This document shows positions 42,588 to 51,585 of a stretch of 64,000 nucleotides of DNA, piece after piece. The stretch covers positions 248,001 to 312,000 of the forward strand of contig NZ_CP088298.1 of NCBI RefSeq assembly GCF_021117425.1, read 5' to 3'. How positions within the stretch are numbered: position 1 is the first letter of the stretch; each line of letters begins with the position of its first letter. Position numbers and translations under genes: made by a program. The DNA comes from Brevibacterium zhoupengii. Lineage in GTDB: Bacteria; Actinomycetota; Actinomycetes; Actinomycetales; Brevibacteriaceae. The notes under the pieces are model-generated. The model ran no database searches. It was not told the origin of the DNA and saw only the letters and a program-made list of their open reading frames with translations.

Positions 42588-44267
42588 TCAGCGCACGGCC
42601 TTACGCAGCCACATCGACAGTGCTTCGACTGCGAGGACGACGGCGACCATGAGGATGAGGACCATGGTGACCACATCGAACTGGTTGACCCGCGAGGCGT
42701 TGAGCAGCAGGAATCCGATGCCGCCGGCGCCGACGACTCCGAGGAGTGTGGCCGAGCGGATGTTGTTGTCGAGTAGGTACATGGTGTGGGCGACGAAGGC
42801 CGGTGCCGCCTGGCGCAGTGTGGCCGAGAAGAACACCTGTGCCTCGCTGGCACCGGTGGCCCGCATAGCCTCCTGCACCTGGGTGTCCGTCTCCTCAAGC
42901 GAATCGGCGATGAGCTTCGACAGCAGGCCGATCGCTCCGATCGACAGTGCCAGCGTGCCGGCGACCTCGCCCAGGCCGGAGATGACGACGAAGATGATCG
43001 CGAGGATGAGCTCGGGAATGCCGCGCACGATCACGATGATCACCCTGAACGTCTGGTGCACATAGGCATTCGCCACGGCATTGCGGGCGGCGAGGATGCC
43101 GATCGGTATCGCGAGGACAGCACCGATGAGCGTGGCCGCGAGCGAGATCTGGATCGTCACCAGCAGCTGTTCGAAGAGGTTGGACATGGATCCGCCGGCC
43201 GATGGCGGGAAGAACAGCGCCAAAGTCTTCGGCAGGTCGAAGATCCCCTGCGCGAGTGCCGACCAGGACACATCCACGCGCCACAGGGCCGCGACAGTGA
43301 AGACCACGATCAGTGCGATTGAGAGGAAGCGTCTGATCCGGGCCGAACTCCACGGTGGTGTCAGGTGGAGATCGTTGACGCCGGACTCGCGGCCGCGGTT
43401 GAGCAGACGATCGACCCAGGTGCCGCCGGTGATTCTCTGCCCGGCCGACCTCATCAGCGCAGCGCGGATAGCGCCGGAGACGAGTTCGAGGCCGATGCAC
43501 AGCAGCAGGACGAGCACTGCGAGAGCCATGCCCCGCTGATAGTCCAGGGTCCGCAGTGAATCGGCGATCGCCAGTCCGATGCCGCCCACGCCGACATAGC
43601 CCAACAGCACCGAGGTGCGCAGATTGATGTCGAATCTGTGCAGCGCCGTTGCGATGAGCTGGGGCATAAGGGTCTGTGGAATGGCCGCCATGATCTGCTG
43701 TGCGCGGCTGCCGCCGAGGGACTCCACGGATTCCCGTGGGCCGTCGTCGAGTTCCTCGATCGCGTCGGCGTAGAGCTTGGCGATCATGCCGACCGAATGG
43801 ATGCCCATGGCGATGATTCCGGCCGTGGCTCCGAGCCCGAACATGCGCAGGAAGATGATTGCAAGCACCAGGTCGGGGACTGCCCGAGCCAGCACGGTCA
43901 GAGCGCGAGCGACCCACTGCGAGGTGACTCCCCACCGAGTCGGTCTGGCCGCAGCCAGCGCCACGGGAACAGACAATGCGACCGAGAGGAGGGTTGCCAG
44001 GAAGACGATGGCCAAGGTCTCGAACACCAGGGAGAGGGTCTCTGCCACAGGTGGGAAGTCGAGGGGGAACATGCGGGCGAAGAAGTTCACCGCCTTATCG
44101 AAGGAATCGACGATCGTCGCAATATCGATGCCGAGCGCACCGACGGACCACGCACCTCCGACGACCAAGGCGATCATGACGAGCGCGGCGGCGATGCTGG
44201 GCCCGGCCGGACGCGGACGAGCTGGAGCCTCGCGAACTTCAGGTGGGGCCTCGGTGAGCCTGGACAT
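42588..44267 (-). CDS. phnE: Phosphonate ABC transporter permease, fused double PhnE
   Basis: A 559-residue protein made of two PhnE permease units in one chain. Each half has about six helices and the PhnE coupling region: in the first, AIEELDDGPRESVESLGGSRAQQIMAAIPQ followed by INLRTSVLLGYVGVGGIGL; in the second, SLEETDTQVQEAMRATGAS followed by NNIRSATLLGVVGAGGIGFLL. A central charged linker joins them. Typical PhnE is about 270 residues and works as homodimer, so this fusion is a covalent dimer. Its ATG overlaps the phnC stop by one base. Confidence 0.9.
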   Translation of the reverse strand: MSRLTEAPPEVREAPARPRPAGPSIAAALVMIALVVGGAWSVGALGIDIATIVDSFDKAVNFFARMFPLDFPPVAETLSLVFETLAIVFLATLLSVALSVPVALAAARPTRWGVTSQWVARALTVLARAVPDLVLAIIFLRMFGLGATAGIIAMGIHSVGMIAKLYADAIEELDDGPRESVESLGGSRAQQIMAAIPQTLMPQLIATALHRFDINLRTSVLLGYVGVGGIGLAIADSLRTLDYQRGMALAVLVLLLCIGLELVSGAIRAALMRSAGQRITGGTWVDRLLNRGRESGVNDLHLTPPWSSARIRRFLSIALIVVFTVAALWRVDVSWSALAQGIFDLPKTLALFFPPSAGGSMSNLFEQLLVTIQISLAATLIGAVLAIPIGILAARNAVANAYVHQTFRVIIVIVRGIPELILAIIFVVISGLGEVAGTLALSIGAIGLLSKLIADSLEETDTQVQEAMRATGASEAQVFFSATLRQAAPAFVAHTMYLLDNNIRSATLLGVVGAGGIGFLLLNASRVNQFDVVTMVLILMVAVVLAVEALSMWLRKAVR

Positions 44268-45172
44268 CAGCGGGTGACACCACTCGACATCGGGGTGCGG
44301 ACGGATCCGGTAGCCGACGTGGATGCGGAACCTGCCCCAGCCTCGGCGGCGGAGATGTCCATACCGGAGACACTCGAATAGATCGTCGAGGCCTCCTCGG
44401 CGCTGAGGCCCTGCGTGGTGCGATCGAGGACCGCCTGGCCGCTGCGCAGGCCGATGATCCGATCGGCGAACTCGATGGCGAGCTGAACCTGGTGGAGCGA
44501 GGCGATGACGGTGAGGTCATCCTCCTCGGCGATCTGGCGCAGCAGGTTGATCACGTCGAGCGCGGAGACGGGATCGAGCGAGGCCACCGGCTCATCGGCC
44601 AGCAGCACCGTCGGATGCTGCATGAGCGCCCGGGCGATGGCCACGCGCTGCTGCTGACCGCCGGAGAGAGTGTCCGCACGCTGATAAGCACGATCGGCCA
44701 AGCCGACACGGTCGAGCTTCTCAACGGCTTCGCGGCGCACCGACTTCGGATACATCATCAGCGAGATGCGCGGTCCCTTGAGCGAGCCGAGCTGCCCGGC
44801 GCAGACATTCTCCAACACGGACATCGGACCGACGAGGTTGAAGGACTGGAAGATCACGCCGATGTTCCGGCGCAGCTCCCGCAGTCCTCGTTTCCCCACC
44901 GAGCTCACGTCCTGGCCCAGGACACGCACCGTGCCCGAGGTGGGTGAGTGCAGGCCGTTGATGTGGCGCAGCAGCGTCGACTTTCCCGATCCCGACAGGC
45001 CGAGCAGAACGGTGACCCGACCGGTGCGGAAGCCGACGTTGACGTCGTCGAGTCCGAGGACTCCGCCGCCGAAGTCCTTGGTCACATGGTCGAGCTGGAC
45101 TGAGTAGATATCGTCGATCTCTCGCTGGAGTTCAGTGGTCTTGTCGTGGCTGGTGGTCCGATAGCTGTTCAT
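44267..45172 (-). CDS. phnC: Phosphonate ABC transporter ATP-binding protein (PhnC)
   Basis: A 301-residue ATPase: Walker A GLSGSGKST, Q-loop VIFQSFNLVGPMSVLENV (PhnC-typical), signature TLSGGQQQRVAIARAL, Walker B VLLADEPVASLDP and the switch His in IASLHQVQLAIEFADR. The C-terminal 30 residues are Ala/Ser/Thr-rich. RBS AGGAGAC lies before ATG 45172, 11 bases downstream of phnD. It powers the fused PhnE. Confidence 0.92.
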   Translation of the reverse strand: MNSYRTTSHDKTTELQREIDDIYSVQLDHVTKDFGGGVLGLDDVNVGFRTGRVTVLLGLSGSGKSTLLRHINGLHSPTSGTVRVLGQDVSSVGKRGLRELRRNIGVIFQSFNLVGPMSVLENVCAGQLGSLKGPRISLMMYPKSVRREAVEKLDRVGLADRAYQRADTLSGGQQQRVAIARALMQHPTVLLADEPVASLDPVSALDVINLLRQIAEEDDLTVIASLHQVQLAIEFADRIIGLRSGQAVLDRTTQGLSAEEASTIYSSVSGMDISAAEAGAGSASTSATGSVRTPMSSGVTR

Positions 45173-45183
45173 GGGTGCGTCTC

Positions 45184-46170
45184 CTAGCCGACGTTCTTGC
45201 AGGCGTCTGCCTGGGTGGCGTCGCAGATGTCGCGGATGGAATCGAAATCTGAGTCCTCGACTGGTTTGTAGCCGTATTCGATCTCTTCAGGTAGGACGCA
45301 GTCGTCCTCGGAGGAGCAGATGCCGGCGTCGACCATGGCCGGAACGTTGGCCTTCTCGCGCAGGACGGTCGTGATCTGCTTGGCCAGTTCAGGGTCCAGG
45401 GACTCGTTGTTGACAGCGATCGGGTCCTCGGTGATGGGCTCGGACTCCCATGCGGGCTCCAGACTGCCGGGCTTGACCTGGTCGGATTCCTCGAGGGTCC
45501 CCAGCATGGTGTCGTGGGCGAAGGCCGCATCGCATTCGCCGGAGTCCAGAGACAGCAGCGAGGCATCATGACCGCCGGTCAGAACCTGTTCCATGTCCTT
45601 CTCCATGTCAAGACCTTCATCCATGATCCCCTTCATAGGCACGAGGTAGCCCGAGGTGGAGGCCTTGTCGACGAAGCAGACCGTCTTGCCCTTGAGGTCG
45701 CTCAGGCCCTTGACGTCCGAGCCCTTCTTGACGTAGGCCAGCGAGGTGTAGGCCGGGTCCTTCTTCGGATCACTCGTCGGAGCCGCCGCTGGTTCCATGT
45801 CGATGCCGGAGTCCTTGGCGATGACATAGGCGAATGGGCCGAACGAGGCGGCATCGATCTGGCCGGCCCGCATGCCTTCGATCACCGCTGCGTAGTCGGA
45901 GGCATTCTGGAACTCGACCGTCTTGCCGGTCTCTTCTTCGAGCAGCGCGGTGACGTTTTCGAAGGTCGATTCCAACGTGGACGATGACTCGGCCGGGACT
46001 GCGGCAAAGGTGATGGTGTCGCCGTCGTCGCCGGAGGAGCCGCAGGCGGCGAGCAGCGGGAGTGCGAGTGCTGCCGCCGTGAGTGAGCGGACGGTGCGGG
46101 TGCGAGCAGTGCGAGAACGGGAGGTGCAGGAACGGACGGCACGGGAGCGGAAGCGTGGGAACAGGGCCAT
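45184..46170 (-). CDS. phnD: Phosphonate ABC transporter binding lipoprotein (PhnD)
   Basis: A 328-residue extracytoplasmic binding protein with a very Arg/Ser/Thr-rich n-region, a hydrophobic core and lipobox ALPLLAAC (Cys 43). The mature part, ITFAAVPAESSSTLESTFENVTALLEEETG, FQNASDYAAVIEGMRAGQIDAASFGPFAYVIA and GKTVCFVDKASTSGYLVP, is PhnD-like: the Ser/Thr-rich loop and Tyr residues bind the phosphonate. AAAGGCAGG stands before ATG 46170. A longer frame to 46263 is rejected because the operator at 46235 would then be coding. Confidence 0.9.
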   Translation of the reverse strand: MALFPRFRSRAVRSCTSRSRTARTRTVRSLTAAALALPLLAACGSSGDDGDTITFAAVPAESSSTLESTFENVTALLEEETGKTVEFQNASDYAAVIEGMRAGQIDAASFGPFAYVIAKDSGIDMEPAAAPTSDPKKDPAYTSLAYVKKGSDVKGLSDLKGKTVCFVDKASTSGYLVPMKGIMDEGLDMEKDMEQVLTGGHDASLLSLDSGECDAAFAHDTMLGTLEESDQVKPGSLEPAWESEPITEDPIAVNNESLDPELAKQITTVLREKANVPAMVDAGICSSEDDCVLPEEIEYGYKPVEDSDFDSIRDICDATQADACKNVG

Positions 46171-46234
46171 GGGCGGCCTGCCTTTCGAGTGGTCGGGGTG
46201 ATCGCTTGGCTTCATTCTTCGACACCTCGAAACA

Positions 46235-46248
46235 ACATGTCTATACAA
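46235..46248. promoter_or_regulatory. Candidate GntR operator upstream of phnD
   Basis: ACATGTCTATACAA, on the other strand TTGTATAGACATGT, matches the TNTATAGACA-like operators of HutC-type GntR regulators and the element at 47495 at 12 of 14 positions. It lies 65 bases before the phnD start. Confidence 0.5.
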
Positions 46249-46324
46249 TTCGACCCTGTTCACCGATCAGACATGACAACTTCATCGGCGGTTGGGGTGA
46301 GGGTCCGCGAATGTGGTGTCGGTC

Positions 46325-47458
46325 TCAGATGGAGGGCTGTGCGTCGGTCTCGGCCGGGGGGCCGCCGAGGATGCGGTCCGCGATCCCGAACGACAGAGTC
46401 ATCCCGATGCCCGAGGTGACCACGGCGACCGTCGTCTGCGCGTCAGGGCGCACGAGGATCAGATTCGTCTCGGTGCTGTCGGCATACTGACCCAACCACC
46501 GTTGGCGAACCACGGGTTCATCGATGCCGAGGATGCTGGTGGCGCGATCAAGCAGCAGATCACCGACCCGTTCGTCGATGAAGGGTTCGGGACTGAGATC
46601 ATAGGCGTGGGAGTCGCCGATAAGCAGTCCGCCGGGAATATCGGTGACCATGAGGTTGGCGATGACATCGACGAGCTCCGGCTCCCGCTGTGCCAGATCC
46701 TCACGCAGGGCCGATGCTCCCGGCATGGCAGCAAACCCGTCGTAGCGGGCCAACGAGCTGCCCGTGAGCATGGCGAACCCGCTCGGGATCCGCTGCGGGC
46801 GCTCAATCAGGGACATCACCAGCGTGCAGATACGCACCCCGTGCGCCTCGGCGATGCCCGGGAACAGGGAGGTGAGCTGGTGGCCGGGGCAGACGACAAC
46901 CTGCTCACCGTGGACATCGCCACGGTTGGTGGACACGGTGCCGTCGGCCACCTCGGTGACGGTGGTATTCCAAGAGAAATCGACCCCCTCTCCGGCCAGC
47001 CACTCGGCGAGGGCAGGGGCGGCCTCGCGTGGGTCGACACGCATATCCAGGGGCAGATGAGCCCCGCCGATGGCGCCCAGGCTCGGGCTCCCGATGGCCG
47101 CAGCCACCTCCTCGGCACTGAGCATCGTTGCCTGAGTCGGACCTCGGTGATCTGTGAACTCCTGGAGGACGCGCAATTCCGGTTCGGTCATGGCGAGAAT
47201 GAAGGACCCGGTCTCTGCCGCCCAGATCCCGGTCGCGGCGGCGGCTTCCAGCCAGCCGTCTCGAGACGCCATCGCCAGATCCTGGGCATCGTCGGCCTGC
47301 CCGGTGAAGCAGGCGTGCCCGAAGTTCTGGATCGATGAGCCCACGGGGCGGGCGGAACGGTCGATGACACGGACGCTGCGGCCCTGACGGTGTGCGCGGA
47401 ATGCGGTGGCCAGGCCCAGAATTCCGGAACCTACGATGATGAGATCAGTTTTCGACAT
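46325..47458 (-). CDS. Phosphonate-associated FAD-dependent amine oxidoreductase (HpnW/PbfD type)
   Basis: A 377-residue DAO-fold flavoprotein. FAD site DLIIVGSGILGLATAFRAHRQG at residues 5-26, then SSIQNFGHACFTGQADDAQDL, RVDPREAAPALAEWLAGEGV and the C-terminal VAVVTSGIGMTLSFGIADRIL. This subgroup recurs in aminoethylphosphonate clusters and is known at family level to oxidise 2-aminoethylphosphonate-type amines to phosphonoacetaldehyde. That would replace the transaminase PhnW, which is absent here. It is the first gene of the minus-strand set and is divergent from the GntR gene. Confidence 0.82.
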   Translation of the reverse strand: MSKTDLIIVGSGILGLATAFRAHRQGRSVRVIDRSARPVGSSIQNFGHACFTGQADDAQDLAMASRDGWLEAAAATGIWAAETGSFILAMTEPELRVLQEFTDHRGPTQATMLSAEEVAAAIGSPSLGAIGGAHLPLDMRVDPREAAPALAEWLAGEGVDFSWNTTVTEVADGTVSTNRGDVHGEQVVVCPGHQLTSLFPGIAEAHGVRICTLVMSLIERPQRIPSGFAMLTGSSLARYDGFAAMPGASALREDLAQREPELVDVIANLMVTDIPGGLLIGDSHAYDLSPEPFIDERVGDLLLDRATSILGIDEPVVRQRWLGQYADSTETNLILVRPDAQTTVAVVTSGIGMTLSFGIADRILGGPPAETDAQPSI

Positions 47459-47494
47459 TCCCCCATCTTGGTCGCTTGTTGTCGTACGATGAGC

Positions 47495-47508
47495 ACATGT
47501 ATGTACAA
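47495..47508. promoter_or_regulatory. Candidate GntR operator between the oxidoreductase and gntR
   Basis: ACATGTATGTACAA; with flanks, ACTTGTACATACATGT on the other strand. It matches the site before phnD and sits in the divergent promoter region, 37 bases before the FAD oxidoreductase start. Confidence 0.5.
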
Positions 47509-47709
47509 GTTTGGCGACTGTTCACCTGAACGTGACATTGCGCTTCCCGGTCGGCACTCCCGGTTCATTCGCCCCCAATAGGAAGGAAGAGATGCCGCTG
47601 ATCGGAGAGAGCGAGACCTCGAGCAGCGCAGTATCACGGCAAGTACAGCATCACGGCAGCACAGTTGGAAGCACGTGTCCCCATCCCGACCCCGACGAGG
47701 CCAGCACAC

Positions 47710-48477
47710 ATGACTCAGCAGCACACGCGACAGCAATACGACGAGATCGCCCACTACCTGCGGACAGCGATTCGTGAGGGGTATTTCCAGCCCGGCGACG
47801 AGCTGCCCTCAGAAGCGGAGCTGACCCGCAAATTCACCACCTCCCGCGGCCCTGTCCGGCAGGCCATGTCGACCCTGCGGACCGAAGGGCTGATCTCTTC
47901 GGGGCGCGGACGCCGTACGGTGGTGTTGGACAATGTGCCCACCCAGTCCTTCGACGACATCATCTCCTTCTCCCAGTGGTGCCACAATGCTGACATCGTC
48001 CCCGGTCAGCGCACCCAGTGGGTGACCCGCAGGCCTGCCGAGAAGTCGCTGGCCGCGAGTCTGCAGATTCCTGACGGTGATCCGGTCGTCTCCGTCTTCC
48101 GGCTCCGACTCATGGACGATGCCCCCACGATGGTCGAGCGATTGAACTATCCTCTCGAGTTCGGACGCCACGTCCTCGCCTTCGACACCGACTCCGGTTC
48201 GATCTATCAGGAACTCATCGACCAGGGCGTCGATATCAGCCGAACCTCACGGACAATCGACGCGATCGGCGCCAACGAGGACGACGCCGGACTGCTCGAA
48301 GTTCCCGTCGGAACACCGTTGCTGCGCGTTCGACGCCGCGCCTTCACCGGTGCGGGTGCACTGATCGAGTCCTCCGACGACCGCTACCTCCCGTGGAAGG
48401 CCAGCTTCACCATGAACTCCACCCGGGGCAATCCCAGCTCGATGGCCCTGACGTCGACCAACCTCGGCGATATCTGA
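47710..48477 (+). CDS. GntR family regulator, HutC/PhnF subfamily
   Basis: A 255-residue regulator with winged helix (YDEIAHYLRTAIREGYFQPGDELPSEAELTRKFTTSRGPVRQAMSTLRTEGL) and a UTRA effector domain (QTQ-WVTRRPAEKSLAASLQIPDG; VSVFRLRLMDDAPTMVERL; EVPVGTPLLRVRRRAF). It is the divergent partner of the phosphonate degradation set, and two similar sites precede the two units, so it probably senses a phosphonate or its amine. ATG 47710 has only a weak GAGG upstream; the frame is open 15 codons further. Confidence 0.86.
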   Translation: MTQQHTRQQYDEIAHYLRTAIREGYFQPGDELPSEAELTRKFTTSRGPVRQAMSTLRTEGLISSGRGRRTVVLDNVPTQSFDDIISFSQWCHNADIVPGQRTQWVTRRPAEKSLAASLQIPDGDPVVSVFRLRLMDDAPTMVERLNYPLEFGRHVLAFDTDSGSIYQELIDQGVDISRTSRTIDAIGANEDDAGLLEVPVGTPLLRVRRRAFTGAGALIESSDDRYLPWKASFTMNSTRGNPSSMALTSTNLGDI

Positions 48478-48536
48478 GGTTGACCAATTCGGAGTAGGCT
48501 CACGACAAACGCATCGTCTGTTGGAAGGATCTGATC

Positions 48537-49934
48537 ATGGCTGAGAACAATCACGACGTCGATTCGCACGAGCAGGTAGACCTCCTCGTCATCGGATGGG
48601 GCAAGGGCGGCAAGACCCTGGCGGGAACTATGGCTCGGGCCGGAAAGCGGGTCGCCGTCGTCGAGCAGTCCGATGCCATGATCGGCGGATCCTGCATCAA
48701 CATCGCCTGCATCCCCACGAAGATCCTCGTCCACGACGCAGAGAACAAACGCGAGGGCGATGACACCGACGAGTACTTCGCCAAGGCCGTCTCGCGCCGC
48801 GACACCCTCACCGGTGCGATGCGGAAGAAGAACTTCTCCATGCTTGATGACCTCGACTCGGTTCTGCTGGTCTCCGGCCGTGCCGAGTTCACCGGCGAAC
48901 GCGAAGTCCTCGTCACCGGCGGCGATGACACGATGACGATCACCGCCGACACCGTCGTCGTCAACACCGGTTCGGTCGCGAACATCCCACCGATCGACGG
49001 TGCGGAACTCGGCGGACGCATCTTCGACTCCGAAGCCCTGCAGCACGTCTCCCCGTTCCCTCAGCGCCTGGTCGTCGTCGGCGGTGGCTACATCGGACTC
49101 GAGTTCGCATCGATGTTCACCCACTTCGGATCCCAGGTCACCGTCCTCGACCGGGGTGAACGTCCCCTGGCCAGCGAGGACACCGATGTCGCCGAGGTGG
49201 TTGCCAAATCTCTGGCCGACGACGGTGTCACCATCGTCAACGAAGCTGCCGTGACCGCGGTCGCCGATGGCGCCGACAAGGCCACCGTGACGTATGAGGT
49301 CGGAGGTGAAGAGAAGACCATCGACGCCGAGGCGGTCCTCCTGGCTGTCGGCCGTGCGTCGGGAACCGAAGGGCTCAACCTGGACAAGGCCGGCATCGAG
49401 ACCGACAAGCGCGGCTTCATCGCTGTCGACGAGCACCTGCGCACCTCAGCCGAGGGTGTCTATGCCGTCGGCGACGTCAACGGCGGACCGATGTTCACCT
49501 ACATCTCCCTTGATGACAATCGGGTCCTCGCCGATCAGCTGCTCGGCGAAGGAAAGCGGACGACCGCGGACCGCAGCGCCGTGCCGTATACGATGTTCCT
49601 CACCCCACCCGTGGCACGCGTGGGACTGAGCGAGGACGCCGCCCGCGAACAGGGCTATGACATCAAAGTCGGAGCGAAGGCGATGGCCGACATCGCCGCA
49701 GCACCGAGGGCGAAGATCGAAGGCGACCCGCGCGGCATCGTGAAGTTCGTCGTCGACGGGGCAACAGACCACATCCTCGGCGCAGCACTCGTCCACGTGC
49801 ACTCGCAGGAGGTCATCAACACTGTAGCCCTGGCGATGCGCCACAACGTCACGGCCACCGAGCTGCGCGACACGATCTACACCCACCCTTCGGCGACGGA
49901 AGCACTCAACGAGGTGCTTGGGGTTGTGAAGTAG
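48537..49934 (+). CDS. RclA/MerA-like pyridine nucleotide-disulfide oxidoreductase
   Basis: A 465-residue class I flavin disulfide reductase. FAD loop VIGWGKGGKTLAG near residue 18; redox pair Cys 53 and Cys 58 in GGSCINIACIPTK; NAD(P) loop VVVGGGYIGLEFASMF; second FAD site GVYAVGDVNGGP; C-terminal catalytic dyad THPSATEALNE. The CINIACIPTK form and length resemble RclA (copper/hypochlorous stress) and mercuric-reductase relatives rather than lipoamide dehydrogenase; no extra Cys tail for mercury is present. RBS GGAAGGA before ATG. It is 59 bases after gntR and convergent with the transporter gene. Confidence 0.85.
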   Translation: MAENNHDVDSHEQVDLLVIGWGKGGKTLAGTMARAGKRVAVVEQSDAMIGGSCINIACIPTKILVHDAENKREGDDTDEYFAKAVSRRDTLTGAMRKKNFSMLDDLDSVLLVSGRAEFTGEREVLVTGGDDTMTITADTVVVNTGSVANIPPIDGAELGGRIFDSEALQHVSPFPQRLVVVGGGYIGLEFASMFTHFGSQVTVLDRGERPLASEDTDVAEVVAKSLADDGVTIVNEAAVTAVADGADKATVTYEVGGEEKTIDAEAVLLAVGRASGTEGLNLDKAGIETDKRGFIAVDEHLRTSAEGVYAVGDVNGGPMFTYISLDDNRVLADQLLGEGKRTTADRSAVPYTMFLTPPVARVGLSEDAAREQGYDIKVGAKAMADIAAAPRAKIEGDPRGIVKFVVDGATDHILGAALVHVHSQEVINTVALAMRHNVTATELRDTIYTHPSATEALNEVLGVVK

Positions 49935-49958
49935 GGACGCTCCACCGTTATCTCGGCG

Positions 49959-51257
49959 TCAGCTCGCGAACCAACCGATGAACACCTGAATGGTCACCCA
50001 GATGGTGAGCAGCGTAGTGGCAACCAGGATGATGTTCTCGAACAGGTTGGCCTTGTGTTTGCCGAAGTGGCTCTTTTTATTCGCCAGGATCAGCAGTCCG
50101 ATGGCCACGAGCGGGACGATGATGGCCTGCAGACCCGTGACGAACACCGCCATAGTCACGAAGCCGGGCATTCCCGGTACGGACCAGAGGATCGGCGAGA
50201 TGAGGATGAAGAGGCTGAACCATTTGAACAGAGGATCGTCCTCGAACTTGGAACCGTACTGTTGGCGACGAGCAGGGCGAACGATGTGCAGGCAGTCAAT
50301 GATCACCTTCGGGAATCCGTTGGCGAACCCGACGACGCTGCTATAGAGAATGCCGAACGCGCCCAGGTAGAAGATGACTCCGCCGACGCTGCCGAGGTGG
50401 ATTGTGAGGGCCTGCGAGATATCGTCCAGGTTCGACACTTGTATCCCATTGGGTCGGAGGATTTCAGCACCGACAACCCAGATCGAGAGGCTGATGACGA
50501 TGGCGGCCGAAATTCCGAACAGGATGTCATTGCGTTGCAGCTTCTTGTAACTGATTCCCCTCCAGCCCTTGTCCCTGACGTAATAGGGGTAGAGGAAGTT
50601 CGCCATGGAGCCTGCCACCGCACCGATGAGTGATAGGGCGACAGCAAAGACGCCGAACGCTCCGGTGTTGTCAGGGATGCCGAATCCGATTGTTCCCTGG
50701 ATGAGTCCGCCGATATCGGGGATCGAGTAGATCGCCAATCCCAGGAAGACCACAGTCATCATGGCCAGCAGGACCTTCATGCCCTTTTCGATGGTGTTGT
50801 AGACGTTCCGTCCGATGACGAAGACGCTGGCCAGAACCAGAATGCATGACCACAGGAAGGGGTCGCCGACAGTGACGATCTTGGCAACGGCCTCGCCTGC
50901 GCCCCTGATCATATAGCCGTTGAGCAGGTGCCCGCTGATGAGTGCGGCGATTCCGATTGCCCATGGATAGAATTTCGATACGTCGTTGTACCCCTCGACG
51001 ATCGTCTGACCCTTGAGGTTGAGAACCTGATATCGGCCCATGATGTTGACGATGACGAACCGAATGAGCAGAGAAGCGACGAGCAGCCACATGAGGCTGT
51101 AGCCGTAGTTTGAGCCCGACACCGAGGCCGTGACCAGGTCACCGGCTCCCATCATGGCGAGGACGGCGATGATTCCTGGGCCGAATTCGCGGATTCCGCC
51201 TAAGAACCTCCGCCGTTTCGGTGCGGTGTCGGTCTGGCTCTCACTATTCACTGTCAT
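49959..51257 (-). CDS. Nramp-superfamily transporter, non-canonical metal site
   Basis: A 432-residue protein with about 11 helices and the Nramp opening: FGPGIIAVLAMMGAGDLVTASVSGSNYGYSLMW. In proven Mn/Fe carriers this reads D-P-G-N in helix 1; here it is G-A-G-D. The helix-6 M-P-H motif is replaced by AVAGSMANFLYPYYV. Thus both main metal-binding elements are changed, and the substrate is open (other metals, or non-metal organic cations). KGQTIVEGYNDV after helix 2 and RDKGWRGISYKKL are as in family members. No RBS-distant start is needed: GAGGAA precedes ATG. Confidence 0.78.
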   Translation of the reverse strand: MTVNSESQTDTAPKRRRFLGGIREFGPGIIAVLAMMGAGDLVTASVSGSNYGYSLMWLLVASLLIRFVIVNIMGRYQVLNLKGQTIVEGYNDVSKFYPWAIGIAALISGHLLNGYMIRGAGEAVAKIVTVGDPFLWSCILVLASVFVIGRNVYNTIEKGMKVLLAMMTVVFLGLAIYSIPDIGGLIQGTIGFGIPDNTGAFGVFAVALSLIGAVAGSMANFLYPYYVRDKGWRGISYKKLQRNDILFGISAAIVISLSIWVVGAEILRPNGIQVSNLDDISQALTIHLGSVGGVIFYLGAFGILYSSVVGFANGFPKVIIDCLHIVRPARRQQYGSKFEDDPLFKWFSLFILISPILWSVPGMPGFVTMAVFVTGLQAIIVPLVAIGLLILANKKSHFGKHKANLFENIILVATTLLTIWVTIQVFIGWFAS

Positions 51258-51585
51258 GTGTTCCTCTTTCGGAATGTTTGCGTTTTGCAGAATGCCGCTG
51301 CGGTGCGTATCTGAAACTGATGAGAAGCTGTGGGGGATTGTTCAAAGCAGGTGTGTCCGGCGAGTAGTCCTGCTTCACGGTGTCCCCTGACTCGTAATTT
51401 CCCGCGCACTTCCGTGTGCTCGGTGAAATGGATGGCTTTAAGCCTATGGAAGGGTTTGTAGTGCTGTCCAAGGTTTTATATGCATCTACTGATGCGTGCA
51501 GGGTATTAGTCCCACGATCGCGGTATCCGGCTCTGCAGCGAATTCGGGCCTGGTCTGTAACCGCGACGGCTAATAGGGTGGGTTC
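51258..51585. other. Divergent intergenic region, nothing recognised
   Basis: Leader of the Nramp-like gene and promoter of the YjbR gene. It is AT-richer than its surroundings. I looked for riboswitch-like pairing on the minus strand and found only short stems, so I claim nothing but the presumed promoters. Confidence 0.4.
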
